A stretch of DNA of 34,771 nt from CAYNQK01 sp964470375 (GTDB taxonomy: Bacteria; Spirochaetota; Spirochaetia; Treponematales; JBGSOB01). Below are positions 1-7,222 of this stretch, piece after piece. The position numbers and the translations under genes are program-made. Within the stretch, counting starts at the first letter, position 1. Every line of letters begins with the position of its first letter. The notes below the pieces were generated by a model. It was not told the origin of the DNA. It did not search any database and saw only the letters and a list, made by a program, of their open reading frames with translations. The DNA is taken from contig CAYYCP010000032.1 of NCBI GenBank assembly GCA_964470375.1, positions 1 through 34,771 of the forward strand. Reading direction: 5' to 3'.

Positions 1-335
1 GTCCCTAGGTCGATGCCCAGGAGCTCCCTGCAGGAGAGGGAGCCGCGATCGCGCGAAAAGCGCCGGGAGAACTCGGTACAGAGGGTGTAGACATCGCCCA
101 GCTTTCCCTTCTGGGCGGGGGATTCCGGTCCCAGAACCCAGCCGAAGGCCATATAGGCCCCGGTGACGGCGCCGCAGGTGAGGCCCTGGCGGGCCATGCC
201 GCCGCCGAAGGCAGCCCCTATCCTATTGGCAGCGGCCTCATCGAGGCCACGTTCCGCCGTGAGGGCGGAGAAGACAGCTTCGCAGCAGTTCAGGCCTGCA
301 TCGAAAACATCCATCGCTAGGCTCTTCCGATCCAT
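1..335 (-). CDS. C_GCAxxG_C_C family protein (3' end cut by window edge)
   Basis: The frame opens at ATG 335-333 on the minus strand and runs off the left edge without a stop, giving about 111 residues. It reads MDRKSLAMDVFDAGLNCCEA, then a glycine-rich stretch GAAFGGGMARQGLTCGAVTG, and later CRELLGIDLG. Paired cysteines near residues 17-18, the Gly-rich turn followed by TCGAVTGA, and a distal C..LLG are the hallmarks of the C_GCAxxG_C_C family. These are small cysteine-rich, presumed redox-active or metal-binding proteins of anaerobes with no settled reaction. A weak GGGGGTG ribosome site lies just upstream. It is divergent from the lytic transglycosylase gene. Family assignment is by motif recognition. 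The C-terminal cysteines are outside the window. Confidence 0.8.
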   Translation of the reverse strand, partial: MDRKSLAMDVFDAGLNCCEAVFSALTAERGLDEAAANRIGAAFGGGMARQGLTCGAVTGAYMAFGWVLGPESPAQKGKLGDVYTLCTEFSRRFSRDRGSLSCRELLGIDLG

Positions 336-353
336 GTTTCACCCCCGGAATCG

Positions 354-383
354 GGTGTAGTCCATCCGCCTATCGGTATGCAA
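354..383 (-). promoter_or_regulatory. possible promoter of the C_GCAxxG_C_C gene
   Basis: On the minus strand TTGCAT (383-378) is followed after 18 nt by TACACC (359-354), upstream of the start at 335. Both hexamers are only moderate matches to sigma-70 consensus, so this is tentative. Confidence 0.35.
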
Positions 384-435
384 GGGCTTGGGCCGAAGTT
401 GGGCTTGGGGGTGAGGCGATAGGGTGAGTACAGGG

Positions 436-466
436 TAGCCTCCGCCTATGGGGGTGTAGGAGGCTA
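436..466. promoter_or_regulatory. perfect 8-bp inverted repeat in divergent intergenic region
   Basis: TAGCCTCC (436-443) and GGAGGCTA (459-466) are perfect inverted copies with a 15-nt spacer. They lie between the divergent C_GCAxxG_C_C and transglycosylase genes. The repeat could be an operator or an RNA hairpin in either transcript. Nothing else was recognised in the 336-517 stretch. Confidence 0.4.
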
Positions 467-517
467 AAGGACTACTATCTATGGTATGACCAAGGTAAGG
501 AACTGGCAATGCATGTA

Positions 518-545
518 TTGACAGAGGCAATTTTCTGACTACAAT
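518..545 (+). promoter_or_regulatory. sigma-70 type promoter of the lytic transglycosylase gene
   Basis: A perfect TTGACA (518-523) is followed after 16 nt by TACAAT (540-545), which predicts a start near 552. A second -10-like TATAAT lies at 560-565. Either places the transcript start downstream of the GTG at 546, which argues against that codon as the gene start. Confidence 0.7.
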
Positions 546-599
546 GTGCACGCCTTTTGTATAATAGGCTATTATATGGTAAGGAATGCGTACGGATAC

Positions 600-1310
600 A
601 TGTTTTTCGATACGAAACGACACTGGTTCCTTTTCCGAAATGTACTCTCCTTGATCGGCATCGTCTTTCTCTGTCTTTCCTGTTCGCTTCAAAGCCAGGA
701 AAGGGTCTTGGTGCACAACAGCCCCACATTAAAGGAAGAAATCATCAAGACCCTGGACGGCCCTGTGACCCGCTTTCCCCTCAAGGCTGATGAAGATCAT
801 GACTACCACGCCAACCTCTATGCTGATCCGCGCACCCGCTCTTCACTCATACGTTTCTACGCGCGCATCTCCGGCTCGGAGAAGATAGCCAAAGCCATCC
901 TGGATGCCGCCATCAAACAGAACATTGACGTCACTCTGGCCTTCGCCCTGGCCAAGGCCGAGAGCGATTTCCGACCCGCCATCCAATCGCGCAACAGCGA
1001 CAACTCGGTGGACATGGGGCTCTTCCAGCTCAATTCGCGCACCTTCCCGGGCTTGAGCGCCAAGGAGGCCTCCGACCCCTACATCAACGCCCGTAAGGGC
1101 CTGGCACACCTGCGTTTCTGCATCGACTATTCCGGTGACGAGGTGCGGGCCCTGGCCGTTTATAACGCGGGTCTCTCGCGGGCCGAGCGCGGGGCGATCC
1201 CCGCCTCCACCTACGGTTACGTGGAAAGGGTCCTGACCTACGAGACCGAGATCGAATCGCGCTTCCGCGACGAGGTCCTGCGCCTATGGGTTCCCTTATC
1301 CGACGCCTGA
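600..1310 (+). CDS. membrane-anchored lytic transglycosylase (SLT fold)
   Basis: This is a 236-residue peptidoglycan lytic transglycosylase that would cleave the MurNAc-GlcNAc bond in the periplasm. The N-terminus has a basic segment and a hydrophobic stretch (FRNVLSLIGIVFLCLSC) ending in a cysteine, so it may be a lipoprotein signal, although the lipobox is not canonical. The catalytic domain shows AKAESDF with the expected catalytic Glu, then MGLFQLNS, AVYNAG and YGYVERVL, which are the standard SLT motifs. ATG 600 is chosen because it gives a compact signal sequence and has AAGGA at 581-585. ATG 576 is the alternative. A strong promoter precedes it. No partner gene is adjacent. Confidence 0.88.
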   Translation: MFFDTKRHWFLFRNVLSLIGIVFLCLSCSLQSQERVLVHNSPTLKEEIIKTLDGPVTRFPLKADEDHDYHANLYADPRTRSSLIRFYARISGSEKIAKAILDAAIKQNIDVTLAFALAKAESDFRPAIQSRNSDNSVDMGLFQLNSRTFPGLSAKEASDPYINARKGLAHLRFCIDYSGDEVRALAVYNAGLSRAERGAIPASTYGYVERVLTYETEIESRFRDEVLRLWVPLSDA

Positions 1311-1360
1311 GGTCCCTCTGGAGCGCCCTGGACTGGCCCTGGACTAGGTAAGGGGCTCTC

Positions 1361-1463
1361 AGTTCGTCGAAAAATGTGGATTGGCCCTTCTGTACGGGCC
1401 ATGGGCCGGTGACTATAGCCCCGGTTGTGTCGTTTTGCCCATTTCCACACTTTTCGACAAACT
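1361..1463. repeat. 103-bp element bounded by 20-bp imperfect inverted repeats
   Basis: The arm at 1361-1380 and the inverse of 1444-1463 match at 18 of 20 positions. The 63-nt interior holds a smaller hairpin (GGCCC 1383-1387 with GGGCC 1396-1400). The element is flanked by similar 13-mers, CTAGGTAAGGGGC (1344-1356) and CTAACTAAGGGGC (1462-1474), which match at 11 positions; the right-hand one overlaps the last two bases of the right arm. It could be a miniature inverted-repeat element or a large transcript hairpin between the transglycosylase and the gcv operon. No copy was noticed elsewhere in the window. Confidence 0.55.
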
Positions 1464-1471
1464 AACTAAGG

Positions 1472-1500
1472 GGCCGATAGTGGTCGCACTTGTATCGGCC
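1472..1500. promoter_or_regulatory. perfect 8-bp inverted repeat overlapping the gcvT -35 box (possible operator)
   Basis: GGCCGATA (1472-1479) and TATCGGCC (1493-1500) are perfect inverted repeats 13 nt apart. The right half overlaps the proposed -35 hexamer TTGTAT (1490-1495). This is where a repressor of the glycine cleavage operon would bind. The regulator is unknown. Confidence 0.45.
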
Positions 1501-1518
1501 GGGCTTTGGGGCTAGAAT
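1490..1518 (+). promoter_or_regulatory. gcvT promoter, predicted leaderless transcript
   Basis: TTGTAT (1490-1495), a 17-nt spacer and TAGAAT (1513-1518) form a sigma-70 style promoter. Only 6 nt (CCCGGC) separate the -10 box from the ATG at 1525, so the predicted transcript begins at or next to the start codon. No Shine-Dalgarno sequence is present. No glycine riboswitch was recognised upstream. Confidence 0.6.
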
Positions 1519-1524
1519 CCCGGC

Positions 1525-2634
1525 ATGGATCCCGTCGGCAAGCGCAGCCCCCTGTACACCTGGCATGCCGAGCGGGGCGCGCGCATGGCGCCCTTCGCTT
1601 CCTGGGACATGCCGATCCAATACGCTGCCGGCCCCCTGGAGGAGCACCGGGCGGTGCGCCGCTCGGTTGGACTTTTCGATATCTCCCATATGGGCCGCTT
1701 CCAGGTCCTCGGGGCGGGGGCTACGGCCTTCCTGGATTCTATCTTGAGCTCCTCCATGGCCTCACTGGCTCCGGGCGGGGCGCGCTACGCCCTCATACTG
1801 GCCGAGGATGGCGGGGTCCTGGACGACCTCTTCGTCTATCGCCTAGAGGACTCCTGGCTCCTGGTGGTGAACGCCGCCAATGCGGAATCCGACTTGGCAC
1901 GGCTACGCGCCCTGGCCCCCGCAGGCATCCTTGTGAACGACATCAGCCCCGGCACGGCCATGATAGCCGTTCAGGGGCCTCGCGCCATCGAGCTGCTGGA
2001 CGCCCTTTCGGGCGGAGCCCTGGGGCCGCTGCCGCGGAACGCCTGGACCCGGGTCGAGCTGGTCGAGCTGGGCTGCATGGCCTGCCGCACAGGGTATACG
2101 GGTGAGGATGGGGCTGAGCTCATCGTCCAAGCCGCCCTGGCCAGGGAACTCTGGGATGCCCTCATGGATGGGGGCGCCCGGTCCGGCATCGAGATCCTGC
2201 CGATAGGCTTGGCGGCCCGCGATAGCCTGCGCTTCGAGGCAGGCATGCCCCTCTACGGGCACGAGCTCTCTGCCTCCATCGATCCCCTCTCGGCCGGCCT
2301 CTCCTGGGCCTGCGATTTCTCCAAGGATTTTACGGGCCGGGCGGCTTTGGATGTCATCAGGGCGGCCGGGCCGGAGCGCCGGCTCAGGACCCTCAGGGTG
2401 GAGGGCGGGGTTCCGCGCCAGGGCACGCCCATCCTGGACGCATCGGGGCGGAGCGTGGGGGAGGCCGTATCCGGAATGTTCTGCCCATCCCTGGGCATCT
2501 ACGCCTGCAACGCCTTCCTGCCTGTAAACCTGGATGCCAAGGGCCTGGGGGCCCTGATCCGTTCCAGCGTCCGCCCCGCAGAGATCGTCGCCCGCCCCCT
2601 CTACCAGCCAGCCTACAGGAGGAAGCAGCCATGA
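1525..2634 (+). CDS. gcvT: glycine cleavage system aminomethyltransferase (T protein)
   Basis: The T protein (369 residues) moves the methylene group from aminomethylated H protein to tetrahydrofolate and releases ammonia. It has family-typical stretches: the N-terminal LYTWHAERGARMAPFASWDM, then VGLFDISHMGRF near residue 50, QGPRAIELL, a TGYTGEDGAEL motif in the middle, and GLAARDSLRFEAGMPLYGHE. Length is normal for the family. The start is the ATG immediately after the -10 box with no ribosome-binding site, consistent with leaderless translation. It is the first gene of gcvT-gcvH-gcvPA-gcvPB and overlaps gcvH by the 4-nt ATGA junction. No lipoamide dehydrogenase gene is in the window, so the L protein must be encoded elsewhere. 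Confidence 0.96.
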   Translation: MDPVGKRSPLYTWHAERGARMAPFASWDMPIQYAAGPLEEHRAVRRSVGLFDISHMGRFQVLGAGATAFLDSILSSSMASLAPGGARYALILAEDGGVLDDLFVYRLEDSWLLVVNAANAESDLARLRALAPAGILVNDISPGTAMIAVQGPRAIELLDALSGGALGPLPRNAWTRVELVELGCMACRTGYTGEDGAELIVQAALARELWDALMDGGARSGIEILPIGLAARDSLRFEAGMPLYGHELSASIDPLSAGLSWACDFSKDFTGRAALDVIRAAGPERRLRTLRVEGGVPRQGTPILDASGRSVGEAVSGMFCPSLGIYACNAFLPVNLDAKGLGALIRSSVRPAEIVARPLYQPAYRRKQP

Positions 2635-3017
2635 AGCTCGATGAATCGGCGCGCTACGCGCCCAGTCACGAATGGATACGCGCCGAGGGCGCCGAAGCCC
2701 TGGTGGGCATATCGGACTACGCCCAGGAGGCCCTGGGAGATATCGTTTTCGTGGAGCTACCCGCGGTTGGCAAGCGCTTCGAGGCCGGCCAGGCATTCTG
2801 CGTCGTGGAGTCGGTAAAGGCCGCCAGTGACGTCTACATGCCGGTGGCGGCTACGGTGACGGCGGTCAACCCGCAGCTGGCGGCCGATCCGGGCCTCGTG
2901 AATAGGGACTGCTACGGCGGAGGCTGGCTTGTGCGGGTCAAGCCCGAGGACCCGGCGGCCCTGAACGCGCTCCAGGATTCCGTCGCCTATGCCGCCGGCC
3001 TGCCTGAGAGGCATTGA
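2631..3017 (+). CDS. gcvH: glycine cleavage system H protein
   Basis: This is the 128-residue lipoyl carrier that shuttles the aminomethyl group between the P, T and L proteins. The motif VESVKAASDVY places the lipoylated lysine at about residue 63. HEWIR near residue 14, GISDYAQEALGDIVFVELP and the C-terminal GGGWLVRVK are family hallmarks. The ATG overlaps the gcvT stop in ATGA, and its stop TGA shares one base with the start codon of gcvPA, so translation is probably coupled through the operon. AGGAGGAAG just upstream is a good ribosome-binding site. Confidence 0.97.
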   Translation: MKLDESARYAPSHEWIRAEGAEALVGISDYAQEALGDIVFVELPAVGKRFEAGQAFCVVESVKAASDVYMPVAATVTAVNPQLAADPGLVNRDCYGGGWLVRVKPEDPAALNALQDSVAYAAGLPERH

Positions 3018-4372
3018 TGCCCTTCATCCCCCATACCGAGGCCGATATCGGGATCATGCTCGGGCGGCTGGGCCTCAAGCGGGTCGACGATCTCTTCGAT
3101 GACATCCCCGAGGGACTGCGCTTCCCAAAACTGGACCTGCCGGCCCCCCTCTCTGAGCTGGAGGCCCTTGACGATGCCGAGCGCCTTGCGGCCGGGAACG
3201 CCCACGCGGGCTCGTACGCCTGGTTCCTGGGGGCGGGTATCTACAACCACTTCGTGGCCTCGGCGGTGAAAGCCCTGGCGTCCCGAGGGGAGTGGGCCAC
3301 CGCCTACACGCCTTACCAGGCCGAGGCCAGCCAGGGCACCCTCCAGGCCATGTTCGAGTACCAGAGCATGGCGGCCGAGCTCCTGGGCATGGACGTGGTC
3401 AACGCCTCTCACTACGACGGGGCCACGGCCATGGCCGAGGCCGTCCTGATGGCCCTGCGCCGGGACGCGGAGGGGGAGGCGGGAACCGCAGGCTCTCACG
3501 GAGGCGGTCCGGTGGTCATGCTGCCGGCCATGCTCCATCCGGAATACCGCCAGGTCATGGAGACCTACCTGTCCCCGCGTGAGGTCAGGCTTATCCAATA
3601 CTCCAAGCCCCCGCGCGAGGCAGCTCGAGAGCTGCCTAAGCGCATCGCCTGCATGGTCTGCGCCTCGCCGGACTTCTCCGGGGAGATCCACGACCTGGGC
3701 GGGGTGGCTGAGAGGGTGCGGGCCGCGGGCGGCCTCCTTATCGTCCAGGCCGATCCAGTCATGCTGGGACTCTTCAAGTCCCCGGGAGACTACGGGGCGG
3801 ATATCGCCGTGGCGGAGGGCCAGGGCCTGGGCATGCCCATGAATTTCTCGGGCCCCACCCTGGGCATGATGGGCGTGCGGACGGAGCTCCTGCGCCGGAT
3901 GCCCGGGCGCCTCGCCGGCCAGGCCTTTGATGCCTCGGGACGGCGCGGCTTCACCTTGACGCTCTCGGCACGGGAGCAGCACATCCGCCGGGAGAAGGCC
4001 GTATCCAATATCTGCACCAATCAGGGCCTATGCGCACTCCAGGCGGCCATGCACATGGCCGCCCTCGGACCGGAGGGCATGCGCCGCCAGGCCAACCTAT
4101 GCTGGGACAAGGCCCATTACGCGGCGGCGGTCCTCTCGCGCCTGCCTGGTTGCTCCGTGCTGAACCGGCTCTTTTTCAAGGAATTCATCCTGCGCCTGCC
4201 CGTCCCGGCGGCCCAGGCCGCCGAGCGCCTGGCTGAGAAAGGCATCGTGGCCGGCCTGCCCCTGGGGCGTTACTGGCCCGAGCGGGTCAATGACCTCCTC
4301 GTCTGCGTGACCGAGATGAATCCACGCCGGGAAATCGATGCCTTAGCCGAGGCTCTCAGGGAGATTATATGA
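3017..4372 (+). CDS. gcvPA: glycine dehydrogenase (decarboxylating) subunit 1
   Basis: This is the 451-residue alpha half of the split P protein, which decarboxylates glycine with the PLP-bearing GcvPB subunit. Recognisable features are the N-terminal MPFIPHTEADIGIML, YNHFVASAVK, the TAYTPYQAEASQGTLQAMFE block and SGPTLGMMGVRTELLRRMPG. The start is ATG 3017, which shares its A with the gcvH stop TGA and is preceded by GAGAGG. A TTG one codon upstream is an unlikely alternative. It overlaps gcvPB by ATGA. The split-subunit form is typical of Firmicutes, spirochaetes, Thermotoga and archaea, in contrast to the single fused GcvP of enterobacteria. Confidence 0.96.
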   Translation: MPFIPHTEADIGIMLGRLGLKRVDDLFDDIPEGLRFPKLDLPAPLSELEALDDAERLAAGNAHAGSYAWFLGAGIYNHFVASAVKALASRGEWATAYTPYQAEASQGTLQAMFEYQSMAAELLGMDVVNASHYDGATAMAEAVLMALRRDAEGEAGTAGSHGGGPVVMLPAMLHPEYRQVMETYLSPREVRLIQYSKPPREAARELPKRIACMVCASPDFSGEIHDLGGVAERVRAAGGLLIVQADPVMLGLFKSPGDYGADIAVAEGQGLGMPMNFSGPTLGMMGVRTELLRRMPGRLAGQAFDASGRRGFTLTLSAREQHIRREKAVSNICTNQGLCALQAAMHMAALGPEGMRRQANLCWDKAHYAAAVLSRLPGCSVLNRLFFKEFILRLPVPAAQAAERLAEKGIVAGLPLGRYWPERVNDLLVCVTEMNPRREIDALAEALREII

Positions 4373-5829
4373 GGAGCGACGATTTCCCCCTCATCTTCGA
4401 GCTGTCGCGGCCAGGCCGCGAGGGTCTGGGCATGCCGCGTCCGGACGTACCGCCCACGGCCTTACCTGAGCAGCTCCTGCGCGATGGGCTCAGGCTGCCC
4501 GAAGTGGACGAGGCCACCCTTGTGCGCCACTACAGCCGCCTCTCAAGGCGCAACTTCTCCGCTGAGGCCGAATTCTACCCACTCGGCTCCTGCACCATGA
4601 AGCACAATCCCAAGGTCAATGAGGCCGCCGCCGACCTGGCGGGCTTCGCCCGCAGCCACGCCGCCCTGCCTCCGTCCCTCTGCCAGGGGGCCCTGGAGCT
4701 GATGTACTCGCTTCAGACGATGCTCTGCGAACTAGGTGGATTCGAGGCCTGCTCACTCCAGCCCGCCGCCGGGGCCCAGGCAGAGCTAGCCGGTGTCCTG
4801 ATGATGCGCGCCTATCATCGCGACAGGGGCGATACCGGGCGGCGGGTCATGCTGATCCCGGACTCGGCCCACGGCACGAACCCGGCCACATGCAGCATGG
4901 CCGACCTGGAAACCCGCGCACTAGCCTCCGGCCCGGACGGTCGCCTGGACCTGGCCGCCCTCGATGCCGCCCTAGGCCCGGATGTCTGCGGGATCATGCT
5001 CACCAATCCCAACACCCTCGGCCTCTTCGAGAGTGGGATCGTGGAGATCTGCGCCCGTGTCCATGCCGCGGGGGCCCTCGTCTACGGCGATGGGGCCAAC
5101 ATGAACGCCCTGGTGGGGGCGTTCAAGCCCGGCCGGGCCGGGGTGGATGTGATGCACTTCAATTTGCACAAGACCTTCTCCACCCCTCACGGTGGAGGGG
5201 GGCCGGGGGCCGCCGCAATACTGGCCGGTCCGGGGTTGGAAGACTACCTCCCCGGCCCCATCGCGGCAGAGCCGGCCGAGGGAGAATATGCCTGGGAACG
5301 GCCGGCCCGCAGCATCGGGCGGCTGAAGGCCTTCCACGGCAATTTCGCTATCCTGGTGCGAGCCTACGTCTACCTGCGGATGCTGGGGGCGCCTGGGCTC
5401 AGGCGGGTCTCCGAGTCCGCCGTCCTGGCCGCCAACTACCTCAAGGCCCTGGTCGCGGAGGCCTTCCCGGCCGCCCGGGAGGGGGCCTGCATGCATGAGT
5501 TCGTGGTCTCCGGGGACATCGCCCCGGGGATACGGACCGTCGACGTGGCCAAGCGATTGATAGACCTGGGCTTCCACCCGCCTACGGTCTACTTCCCCCT
5601 CATCGTCAGGGAAGCCATGATGGTGGAGCCCACCGAGACGGAGTCGCGCGAGACCCTGGAGGCCTTCGCGGCCGCCCTCCTGCGCATCGCCGCCGAGGCC
5701 CGCGATGATCCCCAAGTCCTCAAGGACGCCCCGCACAGGACCCCGGTGGGCCGCCTGGACGAGGTCGCGGCCGCGCGCTCTCCGGTCCTGCGTTATCACT
5801 GGCCTGATGAGGGGGAAGATCGGGCCTAG
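4369..5829 (+). CDS. gcvPB: glycine dehydrogenase (decarboxylating) subunit 2, PLP-binding
   Basis: This is the 486-residue catalytic half of the split P protein. The segment NLHKTFSTPHGGGGPGAA carries the pyridoxal-phosphate lysine at about residue 268. Other family landmarks are FYPLGSCTMKHNPKVNE near residue 70, DSAHGTNPAT, GIMLTNPNTLGLFE and GDGANMNALVG. It starts with ATG overlapping the gcvPA stop (ATGA) and is the last gene of the operon. A weak CCCTC/GAGGG hairpin without a U-tract follows at 5851-5865. Confidence 0.97.
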   Translation: MRSDDFPLIFELSRPGREGLGMPRPDVPPTALPEQLLRDGLRLPEVDEATLVRHYSRLSRRNFSAEAEFYPLGSCTMKHNPKVNEAAADLAGFARSHAALPPSLCQGALELMYSLQTMLCELGGFEACSLQPAAGAQAELAGVLMMRAYHRDRGDTGRRVMLIPDSAHGTNPATCSMADLETRALASGPDGRLDLAALDAALGPDVCGIMLTNPNTLGLFESGIVEICARVHAAGALVYGDGANMNALVGAFKPGRAGVDVMHFNLHKTFSTPHGGGGPGAAAILAGPGLEDYLPGPIAAEPAEGEYAWERPARSIGRLKAFHGNFAILVRAYVYLRMLGAPGLRRVSESAVLAANYLKALVAEAFPAAREGACMHEFVVSGDIAPGIRTVDVAKRLIDLGFHPPTVYFPLIVREAMMVEPTETESRETLEAFAAALLRIAAEARDDPQVLKDAPHRTPVGRLDEVAAARSPVLRYHWPDEGEDRA

Positions 5830-5943
5830 GGTGATTCGGCATCGATCCATCCCTCAATGAGAGGGCCCATACAGCCGATACTCTGACAAGCGGTTCCGCG
5901 TCCGGGGACTGTATCAGAGCGCACGATTTACCGGAGTATCCAC
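5830..5943. other. intergenic spacer after gcv operon, small inverted repeats only
   Basis: This spacer holds short hairpins (CCCTC 5851-5855 with GAGGG 5861-5865; GCGGTTCCGC 5890-5899; CTCTGA 5881-5886 with TCAGAG 5914-5919). No convincing promoter or U-tract terminator is visible. GGAG at 5933-5936 serves the next gene. Confidence 0.4.
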
Positions 5944-7059
5944 ATGAAGCATCGCGCCCTTTCGGCGGCTCTCCTGGCCGCCTCCCTCCTGATGGCCCTG
6001 AAAGCTGATGAGATCCTGCGCGCGGCGGAACCCGCCACCCTCACCAGCCCCGAGCCGGACCTGAACCAGGTTGAGGCCGCGAGCGAGACGGGCTTCGTCA
6101 TCGATCCGAGTCCCTATATCACCGTCCTTCCATATAATAGCCGGGCGCTCAGATCCGCGCCCTACCGCTCCACTGACCCCTTCGGGGCGGCCCCCTTTCC
6201 GCGCCTTCTCTTCACCCTCGAGGAGCCTCTCCAGGGCTGCCAGCCTGAGCCGGGGCCCCTGGATGCCTGGTACGCCGGCCTGGAGTACGATCCCCTCCTC
6301 AATGACGATGTCCTGGCCTACTATGGGAAACCGGGGGTCTCGACCATGGGCATCCTCGGACGCCTGTCGAAGGAGGAGAACGACAAACGGCTGGAGGCCC
6401 TGGCGGCCCAGTACGACGCGGCTAACGGGCAGCGCGGGGTGAAGCGGGCTTTCTACCTGATCTACGGCACGGTCTGGCCCGAGGGCGAGATAGGCATCCT
6501 CAAGGAGGCCACCACCCGTGAATGGGTCGAGTACGCCCTCAGGCGCGGGATGATCGTCTTTTTGGACCACCAGATCGGCAAATACACCGTGGAGGAGGCC
6601 ATGGCCCGCCTCCTGCCCTGGCTGGCCTATCCCAACGTACACCTGGCCCTGGATCCGGAATGGCGCACGACCAAGCCGATGAAGGAGATCGGTTCCGTCA
6701 AGGCCGATGAGCTCAACGCCGCCCAGGCCCAAATGCAGGCCTATATCGAGGAGCGGGGCCTGCCGGGGCGGCGCATGCTGGTAGTCCACCAGTTCAAACC
6801 CTACATGATCCGCGAAGCCGAGACCCTCAGGGCGGATTTCGATCGGGTTCACCTGGTGCACTGCGCCGACGGCTTCGGCAACCCGGCAGTCAAGCTGGAG
6901 GCTTATCAGCGCAACGCGGCCAAGACGAATCTGCCTCTCAAGGGCTATAAGCTCTTTTACGAATCCGGCTACCCCGGGGCGGGCTTCGACAAGCCCCTGA
7001 TGAGCCCGGCCCAGGTTATGACCCTGAGCCCGGCCCCAGCCCTGGTCATGTATCAGTGA
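5944..7059 (+). CDS. exported protein of unknown function
   Basis: This protein has 371 residues. A basic N-terminus and hydrophobic run (MKHRALSAALLAASLLMAL) indicate a Sec signal peptide. The body alternates predicted strands and helices and holds conserved-looking phrases: YYGKPGVSTMGILG, IFLIYG-type strand (AFYLIYGTVW), HLALDPEWRTTKPM, RRMLVVHQFKPYM, VHLVHCADGFG and KLFYESGYPGAGFDKPLMSP. The repeated strand-end Asp/His/Gln residues suggest a TIM-barrel-like periplasmic enzyme, but this is inference and no family name is offered. Ribosome site GGAG lies 7 nt upstream of ATG. The next gene follows after a 163-bp gap, so it is probably a single-gene unit. Confidence 0.8.
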   Translation: MKHRALSAALLAASLLMALKADEILRAAEPATLTSPEPDLNQVEAASETGFVIDPSPYITVLPYNSRALRSAPYRSTDPFGAAPFPRLLFTLEEPLQGCQPEPGPLDAWYAGLEYDPLLNDDVLAYYGKPGVSTMGILGRLSKEENDKRLEALAAQYDAANGQRGVKRAFYLIYGTVWPEGEIGILKEATTREWVEYALRRGMIVFLDHQIGKYTVEEAMARLLPWLAYPNVHLALDPEWRTTKPMKEIGSVKADELNAAQAQMQAYIEERGLPGRRMLVVHQFKPYMIREAETLRADFDRVHLVHCADGFGNPAVKLEAYQRNAAKTNLPLKGYKLFYESGYPGAGFDKPLMSPAQVMTLSPAPALVMYQ

Positions 7060-7181
7060 AGCCGGGCTGCCGAGCCCGTCAAAAAGTGATATATTCGTCA
7101 TGCGGGGTCGATGTGCGCACGATGCCGCCCGTCTCCACCCGCCTTCCGCTCTTCCGTACCCTGTAACCCGTTCGCGCGAGG

Positions 7182-7200
7182 GCCCTTTCCTTACAAGGGC
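7182..7200 (+). promoter_or_regulatory. leader hairpin upstream of the large surface-protein gene
   Basis: GCCCTT (7182-7187) pairs with AAGGGC (7195-7200) around a 7-nt loop, followed by TTTAT. It lies between a possible -10 box (TATATT 7090-7095) and the strong ribosome-binding site at 7211-7219. It could be an attenuator or a spacer hairpin. A matching -35 box was not found. Confidence 0.35.
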
Positions 7201-7222
7201 TTTATGCGCCCAGGAGGTAAGC

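Noticed and set aside
163..360. Small plus-strand frame at the left edge
   Set aside because: Antisense to the C_GCAxxG_C_C gene, which has clear family motifs on the minus strand.
546..599. GTG 546 as start of the lytic transglycosylase
   Set aside because: It lies directly after the -10 box of the best promoter, upstream of the predicted transcript start.
1310..1524. Glycine riboswitch before gcvT
   Set aside because: No tandem aptamer core was recognised and the predicted transcript begins at the gcvT start. A covariance-model search would settle it.
1903..2796. Long minus-strand open frame (297 codons) over gcvT/gcvH
   Set aside because: It is the antisense shadow of well-recognised genes in GC-rich DNA. 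Its product is Gly/Pro/Arg/His-rich without motifs.
2987..3982. Long minus-strand open frame over gcvPA
   Set aside because: Antisense shadow of gcvPA; composition is low-complexity and no ribosome site is seen.
7100..7222. Upstream ATG 7100 as start of the large envelope protein
   Set aside because: It would put 41 residues in front of a perfect signal peptide, lies 4 nt after a -10-like box, and has no ribosome site. ATG 7223 has AGGAGGTAA.
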